NCBI GenBank assembly: GCA_020633975.1
Contig: JACKCR010000002.1
Span: forward strand, 1,984,001-2,048,000
From: Candidatus Eiseniibacteriota bacterium
GTDB lineage: Bacteria; Eisenbacteria; RBG-16-71-46; CAIMUX01
Reading direction: 5' to 3'
Length of the DNA: 64,000 bases
Shown here: one piece after another, positions 52,716-60,646 of the stretch
Numbering within the stretch: position 1 is the first letter of the stretch
Layout: every line of letters begins with the position of its first letter
Program-made: the position numbers and the translations under genes
Notes under the pieces: model-generated
Told to the model about the DNA's origin: nothing
What the model saw: only the letters and a program-made list of their open reading frames with translations
Database searches by the model: none

Positions 52716-53777
52716 CTACGCCGCCTCGCGATAGTACCACCTGAGCAGCCCACCTAACCGCTCCCGACACCGGATATCCCCCGTCCCCAAGGTCGGACTC
52801 CCGTCGATCAGCGCGTTCCCGATGCCCTGGTGGTTGCGTTCCAGGTGGTAGTGCTCGACGTACTCGGTGACGAGCCAGCGAAGGTGCCTCTCCCCCATAG
52901 GAATCGCCTTCGAGAGACACTCCTCCTTGATCGAGCGCACGAACCGCTCGGCATGCGCGTTGAGATTGGGGCTGCGCGGAGGCAATCGCATCGGCTCGAC
53001 GCCTCCGCCGCGCAGCACGTCCGCGAACGCGCGGGTGAAGAGCGGGTCTCGGTCGTGGATGAGGTAGCCTTTCCCCGCGAGGAAGCCATGGTCCGGGTCG
53101 GTCAGCGTTCGCGTCACCTGCTCCACCCACGCCCCGTCCGGTGAGTGTGTAATGCCCGCGATCCGGACGCGACGAGTTTTGAGGTCGATCACAAAGAGGA
53201 CGTAGTACCGGATCAGTCCAGTCCACGTGAGCACTTCAACACTGAGGAAGTCCATCGCGGCAACCGCTCCCCAGTTGAGCTCGAGGAAGGTCTTCCACGG
53301 AAGCCGTCGGCTTGGGGCCGGTTCCAGGTCGTTCTCTCTCAGGATGCGCTGGATCGTGGTTCGCGATACGTCGTAGCCGAGATTCGCGAGCGCACCTTCG
53401 ATCCGCGTGTAGCCCCAGCCGGGATTCTCTTCGGCGAGCCGGAGAATCAAAGCCTCGATCGACTCGAACTTGGGCGGGCGCCCGGGACCCCGTTTCTTGC
53501 TACCGTCGTACTTCCGCGCCACGAGCTGTCGGTACCAGCGCAGCAACGTCTCCGGCGCCACGATCGTATCGAGTCCTCGGAGTCCCTTCGTGCCGAGTCG
53601 TCGTGCCTTCCTCGCAAGCCGGATCCGCTGCGCGTCCGTGAATCGGATCCGCTTGCCGCCGAGTTGCTCGCGGAGGATCAGGTTCTCTTCGCGGAGGTAG
53701 TCAATCCGGTCGCGTTGGTGGCGGTTGAGCCAGGCGGCGATGGTCAGGATGAGGAAGTGGAGCGGCGTGGGGATCAT
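52716..53777 (-). CDS. DDE integrase-core transposase (IS3/IS481-like)
   Basis: 353 residues. Start ATG 53777 overlaps the abiEii stop (ATGA). N-terminal hydrophobic [18 protein letters not shown] and a coiled-coil HTH region (GPGRPPKF...[20 protein letters not shown]) precede the rve core. Catalytic Asp in [11 protein letters not shown], Asp in [13 protein letters not shown], Glu in [11 protein letters not shown] give D-D-E. Moves the element by cut-and-paste. This type is common in planctomycete- and Gemmatimonas-like genomes. Two decayed copies exist at 57897-57972 and 62051-62153. Terminal inverted repeats were not identified. Confidence 0.9.
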   Translation of the reverse strand: MIPTPLHFLILTIAAWLNRHQRDRIDYLREENLILREQLGGKRIRFTDAQRIRLARKARRLGTKGLRGLDTIVAPETLLRWYRQLVARKYDGSKKRGPGRPPKFESIEALILRLAEENPGWGYTRIEGALANLGYDVSRTTIQRILRENDLEPAPSRRLPWKTFLELNWGAVAAMDFLSVEVLTWTGLIRYYVLFVIDLKTRRVRIAGITHSPDGAWVEQVTRTLTDPDHGFLAGKGYLIHDRDPLFTRAFADVLRGGGVEPMRLPPRSPNLNAHAERFVRSIKEECLSKAIPMGERHLRWLVTEYVEHYHLERNHQGIGNALIDGSPTLGTGDIRCRERLGGLLRWYYREAA

Positions 53778-54724
53778 GGATGCGCGTGTTCCGCATCCTC
53801 TCCGCTGGTTCCTGTCCAAGGCCCGCCCTCAGGCCAGTGGGCATCGAACGGCTGCCCCTTCGCCAGGCTGGTCAGAACCGGCATGAGGAAGTCGCGGATC
53901 TCGCCAACAACCTCGTCGAGGACAACCGCCGGGCCCTGCACCCGAGCCTTGCGGACGTAGGCCCGCCACTGAACCTGCTTCGCGGCATCCGAAGCAAATG
54001 CAGGGGAGAGCGCGAATGGGACATCGGCAGGAATCGGAGTCCGGCGGCGCGCGAAGGTGGCGCCGATCGCCGTGGAGAGGATCTCGCCCACGAACTGCTG
54101 CTTCCGTGACAGCACCCAGATGTCGAGGAAGTCTTTGAGTCGGCTGTTCGCTCGGTCGAGAACGACCATCGCCTCCAGCTTCTCCGCGATCGCCGTCTCC
54201 GGAGTGTAGCCGAGCAGTCGGGGGGCCTCGAAGTCGAGCAGAGTCGGATAGACCAAAGAGCTCGTACCGGGCGTGATGACGTCGCCGAACCCGACGTCGA
54301 TCTGGAGATGTAGACGCGCGTTGCCGAGTGATCCACTGCAACGAACCCGCACTCCATCGTAGTGAGCATCGATCCGAATCTCTTCCCCCACGACGGACTC
54401 CGGATGGAAGCGGACACCGTCCTCAGGGACTTCGGTTCGAAGGCAGGAACGAACAACCTCGATCAGCTCCGGCACCGACACGGTCTCGCGGCCCAACAGG
54501 TCGATGTCCTTCGTCGCGCGAACGAGCGCACCTCCCCAGAACTGGAGCATGAGGGCACCCTTCAAGACGAACTGATCCCGGTGATCGGATCTCGACAGTC
54601 GGTACAGGAACCTCTCCATCGCGTAGTACTGGAGGAGCTCGTTGAACGGTCGCCCCTCCGACTTCGCTCGGTTCAGGAGACGCGCGTGGACCGATGCCGC
54701 GACGTTGCTCACCCCGTCGTTCAC
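53774..54724 (-). CDS. abiEii: AbiEii-family nucleotidyltransferase toxin
   Basis: 316 residues from GTG 54724, which overlaps the antitoxin stop as GTGA (GTG 54712 is an alternative). [20 protein letters not shown] and [16 protein letters not shown] are the family's start. [14 protein letters not shown] and [10 protein letters not shown] are the nucleotidyltransferase core (K-G...D-x-D); [12 protein letters not shown] follows. AbiEii is the toxin of type IV abortive-infection systems, reported to use GTP and act bacteriostatically on phage infection. Context: downstream of abiEi, inside the tRNA-Asn insert. Confidence 0.93.
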   Translation of the reverse strand: MNDGVSNVAASVHARLLNRAKSEGRPFNELLQYYAMERFLYRLSRSDHRDQFVLKGALMLQFWGGALVRATKDIDLLGRETVSVPELIEVVRSCLRTEVPEDGVRFHPESVVGEEIRIDAHYDGVRVRCSGSLGNARLHLQIDVGFGDVITPGTSSLVYPTLLDFEAPRLLGYTPETAIAEKLEAMVVLDRANSRLKDFLDIWVLSRKQQFVGEILSTAIGATFARRRTPIPADVPFALSPAFASDAAKQVQWRAYVRKARVQGPAVVLDEVVGEIRDFLMPVLTSLAKGQPFDAHWPEGGPWTGTSGEDAEHAHP

Positions 54725-55323
54725 CGCATGGCATGGAGGTACGGCAGGACGACGGTCTCGATACGGCAAAGCCGCGCGTAGTGGAGGATCTGAGCGGGGC
54801 GAACCCCCTTCCTCCTGGTCGCCTGGCTGAGAGCGTCGAGCGCTACGTCGAGTCCGAGCTTGTTGCGGAAACGGAAGCAGTCGACCACCGTCTTGGGGAG
54901 GTCATAGACCTTCAGGTCGACGCCATCGACACTCACCGTCTCGACTCCCTCGGCAAGAGCGGGACCGGAGAAATGGAAGACCCGGATTGGCGGGAAGCCG
55001 AGGCTCGGTGCCTTCGTCGCCCGCGGAAGCGCAATCTGCACTTCGTGCGGGACCTCGCTCGTCGCGTCGTGGAACGCGAGTGCAGAGACGAGGCACAGAA
55101 CTGCACGAGGGACGCGGAGGGCAACTGTTACAAGGTCGGGCTGCGTCGCGGGCTCGCGGTCCGAGAGTTCGTAGATGCCGCGACTCAGGCGGACGATCCG
55201 GCCCGAGTCGCGGAGCTGGTAGAGCGTCCTTGGGTGAATGCCGAGCGCCAGGGCGTCCTTCGTTCGAAGGCGTCCGCCGTGCTGGTGGAAGGCGGCGAGG
55301 GCTCGAGTCACCGGGCTTGTCAT
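54721..55323 (-). CDS. abiEi: AbiEi-family antitoxin/transcriptional regulator
   Basis: 200 residues from ATG 55323. N-terminal winged helix ALAAFHQHGGRLRTKDALALGIHPRTLYQLRDSGRIVRLSRGIYEL, read as consecutive helices, matches the AbiEi antitoxin DNA-binding domain; the second half (LPRATKAPSLGFPPIRVF, KVYDLPKTVVDCFRFRNKLGLDVALDAL) is the antitoxin domain. AbiEi proteins repress their own operon from inverted repeats and neutralise AbiEii. The upstream 100 bp is markedly AT-rich, a probable promoter/operator. Confidence 0.93.
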   Translation of the reverse strand: MTSPVTRALAAFHQHGGRLRTKDALALGIHPRTLYQLRDSGRIVRLSRGIYELSDREPATQPDLVTVALRVPRAVLCLVSALAFHDATSEVPHEVQIALPRATKAPSLGFPPIRVFHFSGPALAEGVETVSVDGVDLKVYDLPKTVVDCFRFRNKLGLDVALDALSQATRRKGVRPAQILHYARLCRIETVVLPYLHAMR

Positions 55324-55838
55324 GGGATGTAATCTACCACACCTGAGTCTATATGTAGTTTTTTGTATCCACATTACTCCACAGTTCGAGCACGCGTCCG
55401 GCATCCCACACAGAACTAGAGAGAGGTTCGAGAACGGTATGACTAGGGGAGCCAGTTCCTTGTGCTGCATATAGATAGACCGATTCGGTCGACGGAGACC
55501 CTGGTGGCGTGGGCTGCTGGGGTCTTTCTAATTGTCGCAAGTCGCACGGGGATATGCGGGTGCAGGCATGGCGGTGGGACTCTCGGTCTGGGCGCGCGGG
55601 AGGCGTTGGAGGCGGAACGTCAGGTACCGCGGGGGCGGATTCGGGCAGGGCTCTCGGACTCTCTGGTCTCTACGGGGACAGCGGCCAACGGACTCGTCCA
55701 AGGTGGCGGACGGGTTCGACGGTTTGCGAACTGCGGCATCCGGGTGAGTCATCACCTCGCCCGGTCCACGGCCGGGCTCCAAGTAGTTCACAAAGCTCCG
55801 CCCGCGCCTGGTGATAGACCATTGCGTCGGCCGCGGGT
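55324..55838. other. Gap holding abiE promoter and repeat R2
   Basis: 55324-55400 is AT-rich (abiEi promoter/operator, minus strand). 55446-55664 is R2. 55665-55838 shows no gene I can support. Confidence 0.55.
55446..55664 (+). repeat. Direct repeat R2 (attR-like), full copy
   Basis: Bases 55446-55590 match R1; 55565-55664 match R3 (56793-56892). It copies the last nine bases of tRNA-Asn (GGGGAGCCA) and its terminator. Confidence 0.9.
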
Positions 55839-56546
55839 TCAACGACCAATCAGCCGTTTCACTTCGCCCCAGGTGGACGTGCGGACTGGTACCGGATCAC
55901 CGGGAGTGAAGTGCGCGCCGATTCCCATGGAGCCGATCGGAGCGCCCCACACGATCTCCGGGTGTTGCCAACCCTCGGGCCACCCGATGCCCCACATCAC
56001 CTGCGTCCAAGGGTGACCCGATCCCTCGAAGTCGACGGTCCACTAGTATCCGTTCCGTGCGTAGACCCAGTTGCCCCAAGATCCGACCGTGAAGGGTCCG
56101 GTGATCGACACGGAAATCTCCACATCGTGCCGACTGACGTCCGGCCACGTGGCTATTCCCTCGAAGACGATGCCTGTAACCACACCGACGACGGAGCCAG
56201 GCTCACCTGCGATCCCGTCCTCCCAGACGTAGACGTCGGTGGACTGGCCGCTGTAGAACCCATCCTGGGTCAGCCACAAGGACACGCACTCCACATCGCC
56301 GGCACCGAGATCGAAGGCTTCACCGAACGCACCATAGTAGGGTTCCTGCACACCGCCGTACGTCCAGGCCACACCGTTCTCGAAGCTCCCGTCGTGGTGA
56401 ACGAAGAGGTCGGCGTCGGGGCAGAGAACCCCGAATGCGAGGGTCGAGCCTCCACCCGGCCCTTCCATCTGAGTCGGCTGGGCTTGGGATGGGACTGCGA
56501 CCACGGCCAAAAGTACGGGTGCTGAGAAGAGGATGACTCCTCGCAT
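55839..56546 (-). pseudogene. Secreted protein gene interrupted by one in-frame TAG
   Basis: ATG 56546 (AAGGAG six bases upstream) starts MRGVILFSAPVLLAVVAVPSQAQ, a signal peptide. The frame stops at TAG 56043-56045 after NWVYARNGY but continues open for 67 more codons to TGA 55839-55841: WTVDFEGSGHPWTQV, then MWGIGWPEGWQHPEIVWG, ending TWGEVKRLIGR. The GWQHPEIVWG...MGIG...TWGxxK pattern is the usual C-terminus of this type of secreted, possibly carbohydrate-recognising, protein in related bacteria, so the downstream part belongs to the gene. A single TGG-to-TAG change (Trp) explains it. Truncated product 167 residues. Confidence 0.75.
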
Positions 56547-57006
56547 CACACACTCCTTTCCGAGCAGGTGGTCAATCGGGTTCTACCCCGATCTCACGGG
56601 CAGCCTGAGTCTCGTGGGTCTGCCGGGCGCTCATCCCCCCCACGACTTCGTTCGAGAAGAGCTCTAGAATAGCGGAGGAGTGTCCTTCGAACCTGGGGAA
56701 CTCCACCCCAGCTCGAGCCTGCCTCGGAGTCGTCCAGGTCGAGTCCCTTCCATGAATCGCCCGGCAAGCGTTCGACCAGCCGCCACATGACGGGGTTGGC
56801 GGTGGAACTCTGGGCCCGTGCGCGCGAGGGGCGTTGGAGGCGATCGGTCGGTCACCGTCGGGGCGGATTCGGGCGGGACTCTCGGACTCTCTCGCATGGT
56901 CGTCCGCCGGCCGTCATGCTATCTGTGTCTCGGTCGCCCGAATAGTGACCGCCGCCGCCCGACTCAGGAGTGGGACGAAACAGGTCGCGCAACGAGAGGC
57001 AGAACC
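56547..57006. other. Gap with repeat R3
   Basis: 460 bp. 56793-56892 is R3; the rest shows nothing recognisable. GAGAGG at 56994-56999 may serve the ATG at 57007. Confidence 0.5.
56793..56892 (+). repeat. Direct repeat R3 (partial copy)
   Basis: Matches the right half of R2 (gcggtgggactctcgg..., ggcggattcgggc..., ctctcggactctct) with scattered differences. Lacks the tRNA-derived left half. Confidence 0.8.
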
Positions 57007-57813
57007 ATGCAGCCTGAAACGAGGATTCCGAAGTCGAAGCATCCACGCAACGCTCGAGCAGCTACCTCATTGCTCCTGTACGCTTCCGTGTTCGCTGCGC
57101 TCTGGTCGTGCTTCCCCTCCGCACGCACGCTCGCTGACCCGCACACAATCGCCACCTTATCCGAGCAAGCCATAATCTTCATAAACGACGAGCTTCTCCT
57201 GCCACCCTACATCATCTCGCAGTCGGACTCGTCCGTCTCAATCAACGGACAGATCCTCGGACGACTCCCGAGTCCGAGGCCCACTCAGGATGTGACCGGA
57301 GTCGACAGCCTCTTCCGCGCCTCCGGTCGCGTCGCCACGTCGCTGTACGATGCCGGCGGCGACCTATCGGCGGTAACCGACAGCACCGCGTCGTTCCTCA
57401 GGCGCTCTAGCCTCCTGGATAGCGTCGCGATCATCGGTCTGGGAATCATATCCGCATACTCCGGCGGGTTCCCCACCGGGTCGATCGAACTGGACGTGGA
57501 ATCCGGTCTGCATGCAAACACGCCCATTCCAGCGGCAGAGACACTGGCCGGCTTCCGAACCCTGGCGGAGACCCTCACGAGGAATCCGGGCTTCAGTGTG
57601 ATAACGCAGTCATCGAGTACGCTCATTCCAGCTTCTCATCGGTTCTACCAGACTGCATTTCAGGAGTTTACGGCGGCCCCTGCAGCAGACGAGTCCCAGC
57701 TCGAGCACTGGACAGGCGTCTATGTCACTCCTGCGATGGCCCGCAGTGCGCATGACCGGCTCGGCGCATCCTACATCGAAAACCCCTCCGGCACTGGGAG
57801 AAGGAACCGATGA
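57007..57813 (+). CDS. Hypothetical secreted protein
   Basis: 268 residues from ATG 57007. Signal-like AATSLLLYASVFAALWSCFPSARTLA, then DPHTIATLSEQAIIFINDELLLPPYI. Rich in Ser/Thr, with somewhat lower GC than its neighbours. No family recognised. Lies between R3 and a transposase remnant, so probably accessory. Confidence 0.5.
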   Translation: MQPETRIPKSKHPRNARAATSLLLYASVFAALWSCFPSARTLADPHTIATLSEQAIIFINDELLLPPYIISQSDSSVSINGQILGRLPSPRPTQDVTGVDSLFRASGRVATSLYDAGGDLSAVTDSTASFLRRSSLLDSVAIIGLGIISAYSGGFPTGSIELDVESGLHANTPIPAAETLAGFRTLAETLTRNPGFSVITQSSSTLIPASHRFYQTAFQEFTAAPAADESQLEHWTGVYVTPAMARSAHDRLGASYIENPSGTGRRNR

Positions 57814-57896
57814 TGGGTCTGGGTGCTCTTGTCGCATCGCGTCTTCTCACAATCTTGATTGCCGACCTGTCTGTCGCCATCCATGAGACGCCCCGT

Positions 57897-57972
57897 CGGA
57901 ATCGCGCTGCTGGCGGTTGAGCCACGCGGCGATCGTGAGGATGAGGAAGTGGAGGGGCGTGGGAATGGTCAC
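57897..57972 (-). mobile_element. Remnant of the DDE transposase N-terminus
   Basis: Minus-strand codons read [20 protein letters not shown], matching residues 1-20 of the transposase at 52716-53777 with the initiator changed. Nothing of the catalytic core follows. Confidence 0.85.
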
Positions 57973-57988
57973 GAGTCCTTGGTTCCGG

Positions 57989-59143
57989 TCACGGAAGCTG
58001 ATCCAAGAACTGGAGCAAGGGAAGACACTCCACGTCCCCGATCTTCTGCGCACGAGAACCGAGGAACACGACGATCTTCCGCTTCAGGCGAGTCGTGCGG
58101 TCTGCGAGGGACCGTATCCCCGACGGTTCGGTCTCCGGCGCCCGCTCTCCGCTCTTCACCTCGATCGCCCAGAGCTCCCGTCCGATTTCGAGTACGAAGT
58201 CGACCTCAGCTCCGTTGCGAGTCCGGTAGTGAAAGAGGCGAGCCTGCGGCCAGAGCGACGTAGTACGACGATGCAGCTCGTATGCGACCAGATGTTCGAG
58301 CAGAAGGCCACGTTCGTCCTCGAGCGGCCGATCAGTCGGACGGCGCAGGAGTGCGTTCCGCACACCCAGATCGAAGAGGAACAACTTCGGGTGGGAGATC
58401 AACTGCGCCCGATCGGAACCGCTCCATGCCGGGATCCGGGTGACGATCAGGGTATCTTCGAGAACTTCGAGATACCGGCGCGCGGTCTCGTAGCCGACAC
58501 CCGCATCCTTGCACAGCGAGTTCAAGTTGAGGATGTGTCCCGAGCTGGCGGCGACGAGTTCGAGCAGGCGGATGTAGCCACCTAGGTTTCGAACGAGCGC
58601 CTCGGCCTGCACCTCCTCTCGCAGGTAGGCATCGACGTAACTCCGAAGATCCGTGGCCCTGGTGTCGGCGTCCACTTCTGAGTAGATGCCGGGCAGACTG
58701 CCCTCCGCCAGTACACGGTCGAGATGGAACGCATCGCCGAGTTCCGATGCCAGGAGTGGGTGCAGGAAGTGGAGGTGGATCCGTCCAGGCAGTAGGTTCG
58801 CACCTCCTCGCCTGAGCTTCCTCGCGCTGGAGCCCGAGAAGAGGAACCGAAAGCGCTTCGGTTCACGGTCGAGAAACGCCTGGGCGACGTCGAGCAGCTC
58901 CGGCACCTTCTGGACTTCGTCGATCAGCACCGTGCGCACGTCGGGTCCAGCCGCCAGCAGCTCGTGCTCCAACGTTTCCGGACGGCCCAGGTAGGTACGG
59001 AACTCAGACGGAAACGAGAGGTCGATGATCCTATCGGGGCCAAGAGAACGCAGCAGGGTCGACTTCCCGACCTGCCGGGGCCCGAGCAAGAGGAGGCTCT
59101 TCCTGGACCGTTTGAGGGTTGGCACCAGCGCACGTTCATACAT
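57989..59143 (-). CDS. AAA-family ATPase with DUF4143 domain
   Basis: 384 residues from ATG 59143. Walker A GPRQVGKST (21-29), Walker B VLIDEVQ (about 72-78), sensor FLFSGSSARKL. The C-terminal DUF4143 part contains a winged-helix-like stretch and EVDFVLEIGRELWAIEVKSG split as EVDFV and IEVK, the D/ExK-like core of a restriction-endonuclease fold. Such ATPases are frequent in variable genomic regions; their function is not settled (defence or mobile-element roles have been suggested). Its start codon lies inside a perfect inverted repeat (separate entry). No ribosome site is visible. Confidence 0.9.
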   Translation of the reverse strand: MYERALVPTLKRSRKSLLLLGPRQVGKSTLLRSLGPDRIIDLSFPSEFRTYLGRPETLEHELLAAGPDVRTVLIDEVQKVPELLDVAQAFLDREPKRFRFLFSGSSARKLRRGGANLLPGRIHLHFLHPLLASELGDAFHLDRVLAEGSLPGIYSEVDADTRATDLRSYVDAYLREEVQAEALVRNLGGYIRLLELVAASSGHILNLNSLCKDAGVGYETARRYLEVLEDTLIVTRIPAWSGSDRAQLISHPKLFLFDLGVRNALLRRPTDRPLEDERGLLLEHLVAYELHRRTTSLWPQARLFHYRTRNGAEVDFVLEIGRELWAIEVKSGERAPETEPSGIRSLADRTTRLKRKIVVFLGSRAQKIGDVECLPLLQFLDQLP

Positions 59144-59174
59144 GTGGGTAAAATAGCGGACGTTTTACCCACAT
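59142..59174 (-). promoter_or_regulatory. 12-bp perfect inverted repeat over the ATPase start codon
   Basis: Arms ATGTGGGTAAAA (59142-59153) and TTTTACCCACAT (59163-59174) around a 9-bp spacer. The ATG 59143-59141 overlaps the left arm, so a protein bound here, or the RNA hairpin itself, would block initiation. Operator or attenuator; autoregulation plausible. Confidence 0.6.
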
Positions 59175-59297
59175 ATCAAGAGTCAACCGAGGCAAGGAGG
59201 CCACGCAGCCATCTGTCCGCATTCCCGAAAGACCCAGACGCCAGCTCAGGAACCCCACCACTTCCACCCCCCCCACCACGCCGCTCTCGTCATGATC

Positions 59298-59377
59298 ATT
59301 CACCGCTCCTGATGCGGCGAATCCCCTTGCCCATGCGGTGAATGCGACCGATAATCGACGCAGGAGATGCGGTGATT
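59298..59377 (+). promoter_or_regulatory. Repeated 9-mer GCGGTGAAT before the Fic gene
   Basis: Copies: inverted ATTCACCGC 59298-59306, GCGGCGAAT 59314-59322, GCGGTGAAT 59335-59343, GCGGTGATT 59369-59377 (touching the ATG). The first two form an inverted repeat. Looks like a multi-site operator. Confidence 0.55.
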
Positions 59378-60496
59378 ATGACCTACATTCACGAGCTGCC
59401 CGGCTGGCCGGAGCTGACATGGAACGCGGACGCCCTCGTAGGTCCCCTGGCCGAGGTGCGCCACAAGCAGGGCCGGCACCTGGGGAAGATGGAGACTCTC
59501 GGATTCGAACTCCGCCAAGAAGCCGGCCTGACAGCGCTCACGGAGGAGGTCGTCAAGTCCTCGGCGATCGAAGGGGAGCACCTGAACCCAGAAGAGGTCC
59601 GCTCGTCGATCGCCCGCCGAATCGGACTCGACGTGGCCGGCCTTCCCCGGCCGAGCCGGGAAGTCGAAGGCGTCGTCGAGATGATGCTCGACGCCACGAA
59701 GAACTTCGGCGATCCGCTCACCGACGAGCGCCTCTTTGGCTGGCATGCCGCCCTCTTCCCCACGGGAAGGAGCGGGATGCAACGGATCACCGTTGGAGCG
59801 TGGCGTACCGAAGATGCGGGCTCGATGCAGGTCGTCTCGGGTCCCATCGGCCGCGAGAGAGTGCATTTCGAGGCACCCGAAGCGAGCCGTCTGGATGCAG
59901 AGACGGCGAGCTTTCTCGGCTGGTTCAATCAGACTTCGGAGGTAGATCCCGTCCTCAAAGCGGGAATCGCTCACTTCTGGTTCGTCACTATCCACCCGTT
60001 CGCCGACGGCAACGGACGGATCGCCCGGGCCGTCGCCGACATGGCACTCTCCCGGGCCGACGACACGAAGGACCGCTTCTACAGTATGTCCTCAGGGATC
60101 GAGGCCGAGCGGAGGGAGTACTACAGGGAGCTCGAGTCGGCACAACGCAGCGAGCTCGACATCACGCGTTGGCTGATATGGTTCCTGGCCTGTCTCGATC
60201 GCACGATCGAGGACGCAGGCCGGACGCTTGGCTCCGTGCTCCGCAAGGCAGAACTCTGGCAGCGCATCAACCGGCGTCCCGTGAACGAGCGTCAGCGGAA
60301 GGTCATCAATCGGATGCTGGACGACTTCGAAGGACCCCTCAGCACGTCGAAGTACGCGAAGCTCGCGAAGTGTTCCACCGATACCGCGCTTCGCGATGTC
60401 CGCGAACTGCTGGAACGGGGCACTCTGATCAAGAACGCTGGCGGGGGGCGGAGCACCAGCTATCGTCTAGGCGGTACCGAAGAGGTGAATGGCTGA
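59378..60496 (+). CDS. fic: Fic-family protein (AMP transferase-type), self-inhibited class
   Basis: 372 residues. Start ATG 59378 gives MTYIHELPGWPELTW, the usual N-terminus (DUF4172-like); ATG 59342 is possible. Active-site motif H206-P-F-A-D-G-N-G-R214, and the inhibitory-helix motif S61-S-A-I-E65-G (form S/TxxxE-G/N) near the N-terminus, i.e. class II. The C-terminus has a winged-helix (STSKYAKLAKCSTDTALRDVRELLERGTL), common in DNA-associated Fic proteins. Adds AMP from ATP to protein hydroxyls; target unknown. Sits in the accessory hotspot, divergent from the DUF4143 ATPase. Confidence 0.95.
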   Translation: MTYIHELPGWPELTWNADALVGPLAEVRHKQGRHLGKMETLGFELRQEAGLTALTEEVVKSSAIEGEHLNPEEVRSSIARRIGLDVAGLPRPSREVEGVVEMMLDATKNFGDPLTDERLFGWHAALFPTGRSGMQRITVGAWRTEDAGSMQVVSGPIGRERVHFEAPEASRLDAETASFLGWFNQTSEVDPVLKAGIAHFWFVTIHPFADGNGRIARAVADMALSRADDTKDRFYSMSSGIEAERREYYRELESAQRSELDITRWLIWFLACLDRTIEDAGRTLGSVLRKAELWQRINRRPVNERQRKVINRMLDDFEGPLSTSKYAKLAKCSTDTALRDVRELLERGTLIKNAGGGRSTSYRLGGTEEVNG

Positions 60497-60646
60497 GCCT
60501 TGATCGCCTCGCAAGGTGCCGGCGCGCGGTAGCACTTCAGGCGAGAGTCTCGGCCGCCCGGCGCGGGCTTTGACCGCATCGCATCAATGGGCGTACAGTA
60601 CAAATGCGCCTGCGGAGCTCACGGCGTGGGACGAAACGAGGTTACC

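Larger units (their letters stand above)
52476..55590. mobile_element. 3-kb insert at tRNA-Asn: DDE transposase plus AbiE toxin-antitoxin
   Basis: Bounded by R1 and R2, which duplicate the tRNA 3' end and downstream terminator. Contents, all on the minus strand: abiEi, abiEii, transposase, each coupled to the next by a 4-bp start/stop overlap. No tyrosine integrase is present; the flanking repeats could come from integrase-mediated entry now decayed or from recombination. Confidence 0.7.

Noticed and set aside
55528-55842. Minus-strand open frame of about 100 codons across R2
   Set aside because: Pro/Arg-rich, no homology pattern, spans the repeat; probably not coding.
55839-56546. Pyrrolysine at the in-frame TAG
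   Set aside because: No pylT/pylS or methylamine genes in the window and a secreted protein is not a known pyrrolysine class; nonsense mutation is simpler.
56594-56788. 64-codon minus-strand frame before R3
   Set aside because: No ribosome site or recognisable sequence.
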